NCBI RefSeq assembly: GCF_012070565.1
Contig: NZ_JAAQRO010000008.1
Location: 1-64,000 of the forward strand
Length of the DNA: 64,000 nucleotides
Direction: 5' to 3'
From: Anaerosporobacter faecicola
GTDB taxonomy: Bacteria > Bacillota > Clostridia > Lachnospirales > Lachnospiraceae
Shown in pieces: positions 34,240-43,240 of this stretch (the stretch's first letter is position 1; each line of letters begins with the position of its first letter). Position numbers and translations under genes: made by a program. Under the pieces are notes generated by a model. That model had not been told where the DNA came from, did no database searches, and worked only from the letters and a program-made list of their open reading frames with translations.

Positions 34240-35652
34240 CTAAAATCGAAAATACAGGAATGGATTATAACTAGCATCAACCAAATAGGCGATGGATAAG
34301 AATAGAAGCAACACATAGAATCCATTCTTCACCAATACAAATCCAAGTTTTTCTTCATTCCATCGCTTATTAATCCACGTAGAGATACACCCTGTAGAAG
34401 CAAGTATTGCAATTATTAGAAGGAAACCATGATTATAAAGCAGATATATCGTTTCCTTATTCCACAAGCGTGTTCCCATTCTTCCGAATAAAACCTGAAG
34501 GTACGTTTTGCCTTCCACGAACTGTTCAAACGCAAAGATTACCCAACCAATTAATATGAAGAACATGGCATAGACATGATTAAACCAGCCCGGTAGTTTC
34601 TTTAAAGCATTAAGTAACCATACCTTCTCTACCGTAAGTAAAAGGGCGAAATACAAACCCCAGAATAAGAAATTAAGACTTGCACCATGCCAGATTCCCG
34701 TTAACAACCACACAATTAGGATATTACGAATCTGTTTTCCTAGACCTTGTCTGCTTCCTCCAAGAGGAATATATACATAATCACGAAACCAACTACTTAA
34801 TGAGATATGCCATCTTCGCCAGAATTCGGTTATACTCTTGGAGCGATAGGGGTAATTAAAGTTCTCTAAGAAATGGAATCCAAACATATGACCAAGCCCG
34901 ATAGCCATATCCGAATAGCCTGAAAAATCAAAATAAATCTGAAATGCAAACATAAGTATGCCAAGCCAGCCCGTTAAAATCGGCATTTGTTCCATATTCA
35001 TTCCTTTAATCTGTTCCCAAACTGCACCTGTCGTATTTGCTAACAAGACTTTCTTCCCAAGACCAATCACAAAACGATGGATTCCATAGGAAAACTGTTG
35101 AAATGTTTCTTTACGACTTGTTAACTGGTCACTGATCTGCTTGTACTGGACAATTGGACCCGCAATCAATTGTGGAAATAAGCTAACGTACGTTCCAAAT
35201 GCGATAATATTTTTCTGCGCCTTTGCCTCTCCTCGATAGATATCAATGGTATACGACATTGTTTGGAATGTATAAAAGGATATTCCAATGGGTAGTGCAA
35301 GGGATAATGGGGTAACATTGCCTTGCATTGTCTTATTCCAGATATCAATTACTAAATTGGTATATTTAAAGAAACCAAGTAAACCTAAGTTGATCACAAC
35401 GGATAGGATTACGAAGATTTTAGCAATCTGTTTTTTCCCTTTTGTAAGATAATAATCCACAAATCCTCCATTGACATAATCTACAATGGTGGAAAATAGC
35501 ATAAGCAGAATATATACCGGCTCGCCCCATGCATAAAATGCAAGGCTCATAATAAATAACAAAAAATTCCGGTATGCTCTTGGTACAATATAATAGGCAA
35601 GCAACACCAAGGGCAGAAAGCGGAATAAAAATAATATACTACTAAAAACCAT
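34240..35652 (-). CDS. MBOAT family O-acyltransferase (AlgI/PatA-like)
   Basis: The 470-residue polytopic protein shows the AlgI-type block YPYRSKSITEFWRRWHISLSSWFRDYVYIPLGGSR and the invariant His in LLTGIWHGASLNF near residue 321. MBOAT enzymes move acyl groups from an intracellular donor to an extracytoplasmic polysaccharide or D-alanyl carrier. The AlgI-like Trp-Arg-Arg-Trp-His motif favours polysaccharide acetylation over DltB. It starts after AGGAG and is followed by its DHHW partner. The sigma/anti-sigma pair lies just upstream with a 35-base gap, suggesting one operon. Confidence 0.92.
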   Translation of the reverse strand: MVFSSILFLFRFLPLVLLAYYIVPRAYRNFLLFIMSLAFYAWGEPVYILLMLFSTIVDYVNGGFVDYYLTKGKKQIAKIFVILSVVINLGLLGFFKYTNLVIDIWNKTMQGNVTPLSLALPIGISFYTFQTMSYTIDIYRGEAKAQKNIIAFGTYVSLFPQLIAGPIVQYKQISDQLTSRKETFQQFSYGIHRFVIGLGKKVLLANTTGAVWEQIKGMNMEQMPILTGWLGILMFAFQIYFDFSGYSDMAIGLGHMFGFHFLENFNYPYRSKSITEFWRRWHISLSSWFRDYVYIPLGGSRQGLGKQIRNILIVWLLTGIWHGASLNFLFWGLYFALLLTVEKVWLLNALKKLPGWFNHVYAMFFILIGWVIFAFEQFVEGKTYLQVLFGRMGTRLWNKETIYLLYNHGFLLIIAILASTGCISTWINKRWNEEKLGFVLVKNGFYVLLLFLSIAYLVDASYNPFLYFRF

Positions 35653-35687
35653 ATGTTCTTTTCTCCTACATCTAATATAATGCTTTG

Positions 35688-36317
35688 TTATCTTTCATCT
35701 ATTTTCTCCAGAGGATAAATTGCAATGGATTCTCTTTTTGTATCAAAATCTAAAATTTCAGTAAACTGTTGTTTTAACCAGGTATTCTGTTCTTCATCCA
35801 GCGTCATTAGCTGATTCACATAGGTATACAATACCTTTGTTTGTGTGGAATATTTATCAGATTCTTTTTCTTGATTTCCATACCAATATAAAATCTTATA
35901 TTCATCCTTTAGGTCTGTATGTTCCTGTTTTACAAGATAGTAGGTTTCTGTTTCAGATTGCACAGTTCCACATAAGACACCTGCTTCCTCCACATAATCC
36001 ACTTGGATACTTCTCTGATTTATAGTGTCTAAGGACGTTTGTTGTGGGATATGCTGTTGTTGTAACTCCATCTGTTCCATTGAATGCTTTGCTTCTGTTC
36101 CTGGTAACAGAACTAAAATCACAATGACAGCAACCATTGCTATGAATTCCATTGGATGTCTTTTTATCAATCGAATTTTTCCAAAAATATTTTGTTTGCA
36201 ATTTTTTCTTTTAATCTCTGTTGTTGTATTCTTTTCCTCTCGCACTTCACTAGGCATCTGCTGCAATAATCGTGCTTTTATATATATTCCTTCTAAAAAT
36301 TCCTGATCACTCTTCAT
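35688..36317 (-). CDS. Probable membrane anti-sigma factor
   Basis: The 209-residue protein has a cytoplasmic N-terminus of about 55 residues, one membrane helix (about 58-75, FIAMVAVIVILVLLPG) and an extracytoplasmic C-terminal domain with no recognised motif. It overlaps the upstream ECF sigma gene by 11 bases, with its ribosome site inside that gene. This is the usual layout for a sigma/anti-sigma pair. No zinc-binding HxxxCxxC motif is present, so the type of anti-sigma is unknown. The start at 36317 is favoured over a TTG two codons earlier. Confidence 0.65.
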   Translation of the reverse strand: MKSDQEFLEGIYIKARLLQQMPSEVREEKNTTTEIKRKNCKQNIFGKIRLIKRHPMEFIAMVAVIVILVLLPGTEAKHSMEQMELQQQHIPQQTSLDTINQRSIQVDYVEEAGVLCGTVQSETETYYLVKQEHTDLKDEYKILYWYGNQEKESDKYSTQTKVLYTYVNQLMTLDEEQNTWLKQQFTEILDFDTKRESIAIYPLEKIDER

Positions 36318-36888
36318 AGACAAATCCCTCCTTTTCTAATATTTTTCTTAAGGATTTTCTTGCCCGATGAACCAAAACTTTAATCTGCCCCAACGATTTA
36401 TGCATGATCTGTGCGGCTTCTATATACGTAAATTGTTCAAAATCAATAAGAAGAAGGACGGTTACATATTCTTCCTTCATTTGTTCAAAAGCAGCTTGTA
36501 CCTGTTCTTTTCTCTCTTTTTGCATCAGATGGTTCCATAGTTTATCTTCTTCTGATGCTTGTTCCACTCGGTCCTCCAATGATACATAGCCCTGCAATGG
36601 ATGCTTTTTCCTAAGGAGGTCAATCGCCTTGTTCCGTCCTATGGTGAATAGATACGTCTTAAATCCTAGCTTTTGATCATATCGCTCTTTATATACATAG
36701 ATATCCACGAACACATCTTGTGCCAAATCTTCTGCAAGGTGAAGATCCTTTACATATCGATGGATAAATAGGATCAAGGGATTTTTATACTCTAAAACCA
36801 GCTCTTCAAATCCACTAATATCACCCTTCATAAAGCGATGATATCGTTCTTGATCATTTTTCTTATTATTTTCATCTTTGTTCATCAT
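36307..36888 (-). CDS. ECF-type sigma-70 family RNA polymerase sigma factor
   Basis: The 193-residue sigma factor has region 2 (about 20-95, with DLAQDVFVDIYVYKERYD and FKTYLFTIGRNKAIDLLRKK) and region 4 (about 130-185, with EEYVTVLLLIDFEQFTYIEAAQIM and LGQIKVLVHRARKSLRKIL). Region 3 is absent, so this is an ECF sigma. It heads a cluster with a single-pass membrane protein, an MBOAT acyltransferase and a DHHW protein. Envelope or wall-stress control of polymer acetylation is the natural hypothesis. Start follows GGAGGG; two ATG codons are adjacent. Confidence 0.92.
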   Translation of the reverse strand: MMNKDENNKKNDQERYHRFMKGDISGFEELVLEYKNPLILFIHRYVKDLHLAEDLAQDVFVDIYVYKERYDQKLGFKTYLFTIGRNKAIDLLRKKHPLQGYVSLEDRVEQASEEDKLWNHLMQKERKEQVQAAFEQMKEEYVTVLLLIDFEQFTYIEAAQIMHKSLGQIKVLVHRARKSLRKILEKEGFVYEE

Positions 36889-36921
36889 AAGGAATACCCT
36901 CCAAGGTTACAATTGTTACTA

Positions 36922-36930
36922 TTATACCAT
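36922..36930 (-). promoter_or_regulatory. Extended -10 promoter of the ECF sigma operon
   Basis: On the minus strand TGGTATAAT forms an extended -10 element 34 bases before the sigma start codon. The -35 region falls in the downstream arm of the preceding gene's terminator. Confidence 0.5.
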
Positions 36931-36942
36931 GTTAGATATAAA

Positions 36943-36981
36943 AGAAACAGCAGGTACTATTTTCTTGTTCCTGCTGTTTCT
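36943..36981 (-). terminator. Terminator of the DUF4358 lipoprotein gene
   Basis: AGAAACAGCAGG (36943-36954) pairs with CCTGCTGTTTCT (36970-36981). On the minus strand it is followed by TTTTATAT, directly after the lipoprotein gene. Confidence 0.8.
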
Positions 36982-36990
36982 AATACTTAC

Positions 36991-37569
36991 TTATTTGAAC
37001 AATTCATCTATCGTGTTCACAGCGATTGCAACTTGCTCTTTTGCTGTAGCTAAGATTGCATCTTCACCTTGTTCCTCAACCTCCATAGGAATCTCACCTA
37101 ACAGAATGAAAAATACGTAATTTCCCACTTTTTTTACTTCAGAAGCTTGTACTTTTACTTTATTGGTTGGATATTGCATAGAATCATTGATCAAATAATC
37201 TCTGTAGGATTGCAATGCGTCAACAACATTTTGTACATTACCCTCATTTGCTTTAATTGCAAGGAAAGTATCTACGCTTGCACTCATCATTGGTCCCTGC
37301 GCAATGAATTCTTCACACCATTCAGCTTTTACACCAAAGATATTCTCTAATGTTTCAGCGTCATAATCCATATTCGGATAATAACTATCACCATATGCTT
37401 CTGAAACAGCAGAATGGATCGTACTTAACTCCACATCTTTAACTGCTTCTTCTTTATTCTCATTCTTTTTTCCACATGCAACCAAAGATAATGCCATCAC
37501 GCCTACAAGGATCATACTGATCATTTTCTTTGTGTTTTTCATAAAATTACCTTTTGTTTTGTTACTCAT
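36991..37569 (-). CDS. DUF4358 family lipoprotein
   Basis: The 192-residue protein has a lipoprotein signal peptide with lipobox LVAC (Cys near residue 31) and a mature part matching DUF4358 (ETLENIFGVKAEWCEEF, APMM-like GPMMSASVD, GNVQNVVDALQSYRDYL). Its function is unknown. It should be attached to the outer face of the membrane. It lies downstream of the MATE gene with a 75-base gap and upstream of the sigma operon, from which a terminator separates it. The ATG at 37569 follows GGAGG; an internal ATG nine codons later is possible. Confidence 0.85.
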   Translation of the reverse strand: MSNKTKGNFMKNTKKMISMILVGVMALSLVACGKKNENKEEAVKDVELSTIHSAVSEAYGDSYYPNMDYDAETLENIFGVKAEWCEEFIAQGPMMSASVDTFLAIKANEGNVQNVVDALQSYRDYLINDSMQYPTNKVKVQASEVKKVGNYVFFILLGEIPMEVEEQGEDAILATAKEQVAIAVNTIDELFK

Positions 37570-37644
37570 TTCTCTTTCCTCCAATGCTTGTTTACGGTTT
37601 CTATATTATTATTCGCAAATGAGGAAAAAAAGTTACACATATTT

Positions 37645-39024
37645 TTAAGAAGTTACAATATTATTTAACCATATTCCTTTTCGTAACAATATATAGCCAA
37701 TAATACATTTAATACTGTCCAAGCTTTGACAGATTAAAAAGATCCATAAGATTGGTAAGCCTGTCAAATGTGTTAGACTATTTGCAGCTGGAATACTAAC
37801 AACCCACACAAAACAACTATCAAATAAGAAGGTAATGATTGTCTTCCCACCAGATCGTAAGGTAAAGTATGACGCATTTAAAAATGCCTGAAGTGGCATC
37901 ATGAATGCCGTTATTCGTATAAACCAGAGTGCCAAGTGTTTTACTTCCCTATCCGTATTATAGATGTTAACAAACAGATGGGCAATCGTTCCCATAAGGA
38001 TACCAACAACCAAACTTACTATAACTGAGAAGAAGATCATCTTTCCTGCAGTATCCTTTGCTTCTTCCATCTTTCCTGCTCCCAACAATTGTCCAATTAC
38101 AATAGAGATTGCACTTCCCATTGCAATGAAAACAATATTAAACATGTTTGATATGGTGGAAGATATATTGTAACCAGCAACCACAGCAATTCCACGATTT
38201 GAATAGCATTGCATAAGAGTTGCCATACCAGCTGACCATAATGTTTCATTTACAAGCAAAGGCATTCCCTTTATCGTGATCATTAGGAATAACTCCTTTG
38301 GTATACGCATGGTCCGATATGCCCCAACAATAAACTCGTTCTTTTGATGATGAATATGTGTCCATAAAATTACAACTGCAGCTTCAATAAAACGTGCGAT
38401 AACGGTGGCAATAGCAGCACCTTCCACACCTAACTTTGGCGCACCAAACTTACCAAAGATTAGTATATAATTCAAGGTACAATTAATGATTACAGAAAGA
38501 ATCCCTGCAAGCATTGGAAGTAAGGTTTGTCCTGTTTCTCTCAATGTTCCTGCATAGACTTGAATCAAGGAGAATGGAATTAATCCAATCAGCATGATCT
38601 TCATATAGTCTTCTCCATACTGCAATGCCAGTGTAATATCCCCAACTTCACTTCCTTCATGAAGATACATGGAGATCAAATTCTCACCAAAGAACAAAAA
38701 GATCATAATACTTACTGCTAGAATGATTCCACAGATGATTAACTTATAGCGGAAGGCATTACGTACTCCCTCCTGATTTCCTTGTCCATAAAATTGCGCT
38801 CCAAAGATTCCTGCACCAGAAACACCACCAAACACGCATAGATTGAATACGAATAATAACTGATTTACGATTGCAACACCTGACATCTGTTCCGTACCAA
38901 CCTTACCCACCATGATATTGTCTAATAACCCCACAAAATTTGTAATACCATTCTGAATCATAATAGGAACAGCAATGGCAAGTACCATTGCATAAAATTT
39001 CTTATTACCAATAAACTTTTTCAT
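37645..39024 (-). CDS. MATE family efflux transporter
   Basis: The 459-residue protein has 12 hydrophobic helices in two related halves, with the MATE N-terminal motif LAIAVPIMIQNGITNFVGLLDNIMVGKVG (about 15-42) and its repeat in the second half. MATE proteins export drugs or metabolites by sodium or proton antiport. Substrate is unknown. The DUF4358 lipoprotein gene follows 75 bases later and may share the transcript. A purine-rich ribosome site precedes the start. Confidence 0.92.
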   Translation of the reverse strand: MKKFIGNKKFYAMVLAIAVPIMIQNGITNFVGLLDNIMVGKVGTEQMSGVAIVNQLLFVFNLCVFGGVSGAGIFGAQFYGQGNQEGVRNAFRYKLIICGIILAVSIMIFLFFGENLISMYLHEGSEVGDITLALQYGEDYMKIMLIGLIPFSLIQVYAGTLRETGQTLLPMLAGILSVIINCTLNYILIFGKFGAPKLGVEGAAIATVIARFIEAAVVILWTHIHHQKNEFIVGAYRTMRIPKELFLMITIKGMPLLVNETLWSAGMATLMQCYSNRGIAVVAGYNISSTISNMFNIVFIAMGSAISIVIGQLLGAGKMEEAKDTAGKMIFFSVIVSLVVGILMGTIAHLFVNIYNTDREVKHLALWFIRITAFMMPLQAFLNASYFTLRSGGKTIITFLFDSCFVWVVSIPAANSLTHLTGLPILWIFLICQSLDSIKCIIGYILLRKGIWLNNIVTS

Positions 39025-39182
39025 AACATGATCCCTTCAACTTCTATTCTAAATAATAATCATTGCTCTCTCTAGCAACATAATAGATTTATTATATCCT
39101 ATTTTGTCGAAAAAATAAATCTACGAATAAAAAAAGAGGTATTCGTTCACAAAATGTTCCGAGAATCTTAATAAACATAAGG

Positions 39183-39211
39183 TTGTATCGTTATTCCCCC
39201 TATGGTATAAT
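39183..39211 (+). promoter_or_regulatory. Promoter of the small CxxC protein gene
   Basis: TTGTAT (39183-39188) and TATAAT (39206-39211) are 17 bases apart, with TG at 39203-39204 making an extended -10. Confidence 0.7.
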
Positions 39212-39268
39212 ATTGCTGTATCACAAATTTAGGAAATTATTATGTAATGAAACACATAAGGAGGATAT

Positions 39269-39493
39269 ATGGCTAACATAACGACAGATATAAGATGTCC
39301 ATACTGCAAGATCGGATTTGAAGTTAATGTAGATTTAGAAGAAGCTGATGAAGCAGAATTAGAAGGCGAGACTAGCTTTGATGTAGATTTCGATGAAATG
39401 GAATGCCCAAACTGTGAAAATTATTTCGCTATGCATGGAAAAGTTGAAAAAGTTGGTGACGAATACAAATTAACGATTGAAGAGATCGATTAA
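39269..39493 (+). CDS. Small acidic two-CxxC zinc-ribbon protein
   Basis: The 74-residue protein contains RCPYCKIGFEV (10-20) and MECPNCENYF (about 44-53), two CPxC knuckles that can form a zinc ribbon. An acidic stretch (LEEADEAELEGETSFDVDFDE) separates them. It has a strong promoter, AAGGAGG and its own terminator, so it is a real gene. Function is unknown; similar small zinc ribbons bind nucleic acid or protein partners. Confidence 0.8.
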   Translation: MANITTDIRCPYCKIGFEVNVDLEEADEAELEGETSFDVDFDEMECPNCENYFAMHGKVEKVGDEYKLTIEEID

Positions 39494-39542
39494 TTCAATT
39501 CCATAAAAATGATTGGAATACCTTTATTGGTTTTCTCTCATA

Positions 39543-39588
39543 AAAAGACTCCACAAGATCATGTGATATGATTTTGTGGAGTCTTTTT
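39543..39588 (+). terminator. Terminator of the small CxxC protein gene
   Basis: AAAAAGACTCCAC (39543-39555) pairs with GTGGAGTCTTTTT (39576-39588 region), with an inner AAGATCAT/ATGATTTT helix. It ends in a T run. Confidence 0.85.
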
Positions 39589-39645
39589 ATGATTCTTTTT
39601 ATGATTCTTTTTATGAGTCTTTTTTTGAATCTTTTTATGAATCTA
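39582..39645. repeat. Degenerate 12-bp tandem repeat
   Basis: About five copies of a TTTTTATGATTC-like unit follow the terminator, with some variants (GAGTC, GAATC). The first copy arises from the terminator's 3' arm, so slippage duplication of that arm is a likely origin. No gene is seen here. Confidence 0.65.
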
Positions 39646-39713
39646 ATATAATTCTTTTGTAGATTCCTTATTTACCCAGTTTAAGTTTTTCTTATTCTTT
39701 CCTTATATAATAC

Positions 39714-41435
39714 TTAGTTTCCATATCCCGGAATTTGAAAACTACCGTCATCTCCAAAGAATTCACTGAAAGGATCTGTAATTGTGCTATCCTCGCTGTT
39801 TGGATCCTGTGTATTTCCATCTTCCTGTTGGTCTGATTCACCTGCTTGACCATTCGTATCCTTGCTATCTGTATTGCTTTGATCCTTACTAGTTGTATCT
39901 TCTTTCATGACATCTGTTTTCTTTTTTAATGTTACCATGAATTCTTTTTCAACAAATTCACCATTCTCCAAACGCTTTAACGTGATCTTAACTTCTGTTC
40001 CTGCACGATAACTAAATATTCTTTCCTGCATCGCTTCAATACTTGCTACGCCCATGTCATTGATCTTCGTTATGATATCTCTTGCTAAAACGCCGCCTTC
40101 TGCTGCTGGTCCACCTTCCATAACAGAATCAATATAGACACCTTCCGGCCAGCCATACCCTTGTACCATATCAGATGATACCGTTCCTCCTGAGATTCCA
40201 AGGAAGCCCTCTTCCCCTTCTTCAATCTTTTCACGATTCATCAATTCATTAATGATTGGTGTTGCACGAGTGATTGGTATTGCGAATCCCATACCTTCTA
40301 CCGAACTATCTGCATATTTCACAGAATTGATTCCAATTACTTCTCCCGCGATATTCAACAATGCGCCACCGCTATTACCTGGGTTAATTGCTGCATCTGT
40401 TTGCAGTAAAGTCATTGTATTATTATCAACTGTAACTTCTCTTTCTTTGGCACTAATATAACCAACGGTTGTTGATTGTCCATATCCTAGCGCATTACCA
40501 ATAGCTATTGCCATCTGGCCAACCTTGATATCATCAGAATTTCCTAACTTCGCGATTTTGATTTTACCCATAGTATCATCGCTGATATCTGATAATTTCA
40601 CTGCAATAACTGCTAGATCCGCTGTACTGTCAGTTCCTTTAATTTCTGCTTGGTATATCTCTTCATCTATAAATTGAACTGCAATAGCCTTCGCTCCTGC
40701 TACTACGTGATTGTTGGTTACGATTAGTAATTCTGTATCATTCTTACCAACGATAAAACCTGAACCACTTCCTTCTACGTCTTTTTCATAATTTTGTCCG
40801 AACCAATCATTATAGGATTGCGTCATCGTACTAGTGATTGCGACGATTGATGGCATTGTTTCATCAACTACATCTGACACATCAGAATTGTATACCACAC
40901 CTGCATTTGAGATATTTGTAGTCGCAATGGAATCTCCACCATTACTGCTGTCTTGGGTTGTTACAGATGGTGTATTCTTTGAACTGTCAACTTGCGTTTT
41001 TTTGGCATCTGGATTAAAGGAATAGTATACCGTATTCGTACCTAAGAATGTAACGCTTGCAATAAGCCCAAATGCTGCTGCCTTAGCAATAAATCCTGCA
41101 ACCTTCTTCCCTTTCCCTGGTCTTTTCTCCTCATTGGTAATCTGAAATACATGTTCTTCTGCATATCCTTGCTCACCTTGTTGTGGCTGGAAATCCTGAG
41201 GGATTTCTTCTTTGGTATAACTATACGTTGTATTCTGATACTGGTAAGGTTCTGCATTTTGCGCACTATATGCGGTAAATGCATCATTTTGCTGCGTATA
41301 ATTTATCTGATTTTCAAAACCTTGGTTTTCCATATTCTGATTCATATAGGAATACTCTTGATTTTGTCCATTCTGGTTTCCACTAAATTGCCCTTGTCCG
41401 TTTTGGTTTTCATAACCCTGATTTTCGTTATCCAT
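39714..41435 (-). CDS. HtrA/DegP-like trypsin-type serine protease
   Basis: The 573-residue membrane-anchored protease starts with a Gln/Asn-rich cytoplasmic region (about 1-110), then one membrane helix (about 115-135), a trypsin-like domain and a PDZ domain (about 405-495). The triad is His in NNHVVAGA near 241, Asp in STADLAVI near 272, and Ser in GNSGGALLN near 354. An Asp/Ser-rich tail ends the protein. HtrA proteases handle misfolded exported proteins. The 110-residue Gln/Asn-rich start is longer than in typical clostridial HtrA. It stands alone. Confidence 0.92.
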   Translation of the reverse strand: MDNENQGYENQNGQGQFSGNQNGQNQEYSYMNQNMENQGFENQINYTQQNDAFTAYSAQNAEPYQYQNTTYSYTKEEIPQDFQPQQGEQGYAEEHVFQITNEEKRPGKGKKVAGFIAKAAAFGLIASVTFLGTNTVYYSFNPDAKKTQVDSSKNTPSVTTQDSSNGGDSIATTNISNAGVVYNSDVSDVVDETMPSIVAITSTMTQSYNDWFGQNYEKDVEGSGSGFIVGKNDTELLIVTNNHVVAGAKAIAVQFIDEEIYQAEIKGTDSTADLAVIAVKLSDISDDTMGKIKIAKLGNSDDIKVGQMAIAIGNALGYGQSTTVGYISAKEREVTVDNNTMTLLQTDAAINPGNSGGALLNIAGEVIGINSVKYADSSVEGMGFAIPITRATPIINELMNREKIEEGEEGFLGISGGTVSSDMVQGYGWPEGVYIDSVMEGGPAAEGGVLARDIITKINDMGVASIEAMQERIFSYRAGTEVKITLKRLENGEFVEKEFMVTLKKKTDVMKEDTTSKDQSNTDSKDTNGQAGESDQQEDGNTQDPNSEDSTITDPFSEFFGDDGSFQIPGYGN

Positions 41436-41648
41436 ATCTGTTCTCCCTTTCTGCCAAATCCCCTAGAGGCTCTTTGCATGTTCTATTATATAATGTAATA
41501 AATGATTTTGCATCCTATATTATGATAATTAAAAAGTATGTTTATCATAGTATCTGTCTGTTATAATAGCATGAAAATGTGTAAAGAATGTGAATAATAA
41601 GAAATTATTAAGAATTTTTTTGTTGTAGAATAAAATCCGTTAATGTAT

Positions 41649-41726
41649 TATAATAAGGACGTTATGGTAATAACAAATTTCCAATGTATGGTTATTGTAA
41701 ACCCTGTTCAACAATGCATTGAACAG
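41649..41726 (+). promoter_or_regulatory. -10 element and leader hairpin before the glycosylphosphotransferase
   Basis: TATAAT (41649-41654) has no good -35. About 50 bases later CTGTTCAA (41704-41711) pairs with TTGAACAG (41719-41726) in the leader. The remaining 41436-41640 stretch shows no gene. Confidence 0.4.
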
Positions 41727-41768
41727 TCCACTAACACATTATGAAAATATAGAGGTGAAATCAAATCC

Positions 41769-43169
41769 ATGATTAAAGATAATCAAAAAACATTTAATAG
41801 GTTTCATGGGATCTTGGACTTAATTGCATTATTCATTGCTTATTCTTTAAGCTATGTACTTCGTTTCATTATCTTCAAACCAGACAAGGGCTTCTTACCA
41901 TGGTCCACCATGCTTCATTATTTTATCTACCTTGTCCCAGCATATTCATTGATCTACTACTGTTGTAATCTATATGCACCAAAACGAAGTAAGGGGCATA
42001 AAACTGAATTTTTTAATATCGTCAAATCGAATATTGTAGGAACGATTTATTTTATCATGCTTTTATATTTCTTTAAAAGAGAAATTAATGTTTCCCGTTC
42101 CTTTATCAGTATTTTCTTTGGAATGAATGTTTTCACAATGTATCTATATAGAAGAATTCTTATGAGAATCTTACATTCCATTCGAAAACATGGTTTTAAC
42201 TTAAAACATATACTAATCGTAGGTTACAGCCGTACTGCTGAAGGATATATTGATCGTATCCGTGCCAATCCACAATGGGGTTATCATGTACTTGGTATCC
42301 TAGACGATAATAAAAAAGAAGGAGATATGTATAAAAAGATAAAGATCTTAGGCGGTACAGATAAATTAGCTGAACTACTTGATAAGAATGATATCGATGA
42401 GATTGCTATTACATTAAGCATTAGTGAGTACTCCAAATTAGAACATCTGGTTGCTGCTTGCGAGAAATCTGGTGTTCATACCTTATTCATCCCTGATTAT
42501 AATAATATTATTCCTACAAGACCATATATTGAAGACCTCAATGGACTACCAATCATCAATATTCGACGTGTTCCTTTGAGTAATACCTTTAATAAAACAA
42601 TAAAACGATGCATAGACATATTTGGTGCTTTGGTTGCTTTGCTTATCTTCTCTATACCAATGCTACTTGTTTCCATCGCCATCAAAGCCACCTCTAAAGG
42701 TCCTTTGATTTACTCGCAAGTCCGTATTGGACTTCATAATAAAGAGTTTAAGATGTACAAGTTCCGTTCCATGGAGATACAGAATGAAACAACGGAAAAG
42801 AAAGCTTGGACAACTTTAAATGACCCTCGAGTTACCCCGATTGGGAAGCTGATACGTAAAACAAGCATCGATGAATTACCACAATTATTCAATGTTTTAA
42901 GAGGTGAAATGAGTTTGATCGGTCCTCGTCCAGAACGACCATACTTTGTTGACAAATTCAAAGAAGAGATTCCTAGATATATGATCAAACATCAAGTCCG
43001 TCCCGGTCTTACCGGTTGGGCACAGGTAAATGGATTCCGTGGAGACACCTCCATTCGTAAGAGAATTGACCATGATCTATATTATATCGAGAATTGGACA
43101 CTTGGTCTTGATATAAAGATTCTTTTCTTAACGTTCTTTAAAGGCTTTGTAAACAAAAATGCATATTAA
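41769..43169 (+). CDS. Polyprenyl glycosylphosphotransferase (WbaP/WcaJ-like initiating enzyme)
   Basis: The 466-residue protein has four N-terminal membrane helices (about 10-120), a Rossmann-like CoA-binding-type domain (about 145-245) and the bacterial sugar transferase domain (about 275-466). Conserved stretches are KRCIDIFGALVALLIFSIPM, YSQVRIGLHNKEFKMYKFRSM, LRGEMSLIGPRPERP and LTGWAQVNGFRG. It transfers a sugar phosphate from a nucleotide sugar to undecaprenyl phosphate, starting a polysaccharide. It is followed by an LCP ligase gene, and the pair faces the teichoic acid operon. It may start the linkage unit or a separate polymer. Confidence 0.92.
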   Translation: MIKDNQKTFNRFHGILDLIALFIAYSLSYVLRFIIFKPDKGFLPWSTMLHYFIYLVPAYSLIYYCCNLYAPKRSKGHKTEFFNIVKSNIVGTIYFIMLLYFFKREINVSRSFISIFFGMNVFTMYLYRRILMRILHSIRKHGFNLKHILIVGYSRTAEGYIDRIRANPQWGYHVLGILDDNKKEGDMYKKIKILGGTDKLAELLDKNDIDEIAITLSISEYSKLEHLVAACEKSGVHTLFIPDYNNIIPTRPYIEDLNGLPIINIRRVPLSNTFNKTIKRCIDIFGALVALLIFSIPMLLVSIAIKATSKGPLIYSQVRIGLHNKEFKMYKFRSMEIQNETTEKKAWTTLNDPRVTPIGKLIRKTSIDELPQLFNVLRGEMSLIGPRPERPYFVDKFKEEIPRYMIKHQVRPGLTGWAQVNGFRGDTSIRKRIDHDLYYIENWTLGLDIKILFLTFFKGFVNKNAY

Positions 43170-43179
43170 TCTATAATGT

Positions 43180-43220
43180 GGTCGGGATGCACATGGAATT
43201 CCATGAAATGCATCTCGACC
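43180..43220 (+). other. Intercistronic hairpin between glycosyltransferase and LCP genes
   Basis: GGTCGGGATGC (43180-43190) pairs with GCATCTCGACC (43210-43220) with one G-T, and CATGG/CCATG pair inside. It has no T run and ends 10 bases before the LCP ribosome site, so it may modulate LCP translation or mRNA processing. Confidence 0.5.
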
Positions 43221-43240
43221 TTATAACTAGGAGGCATCTT

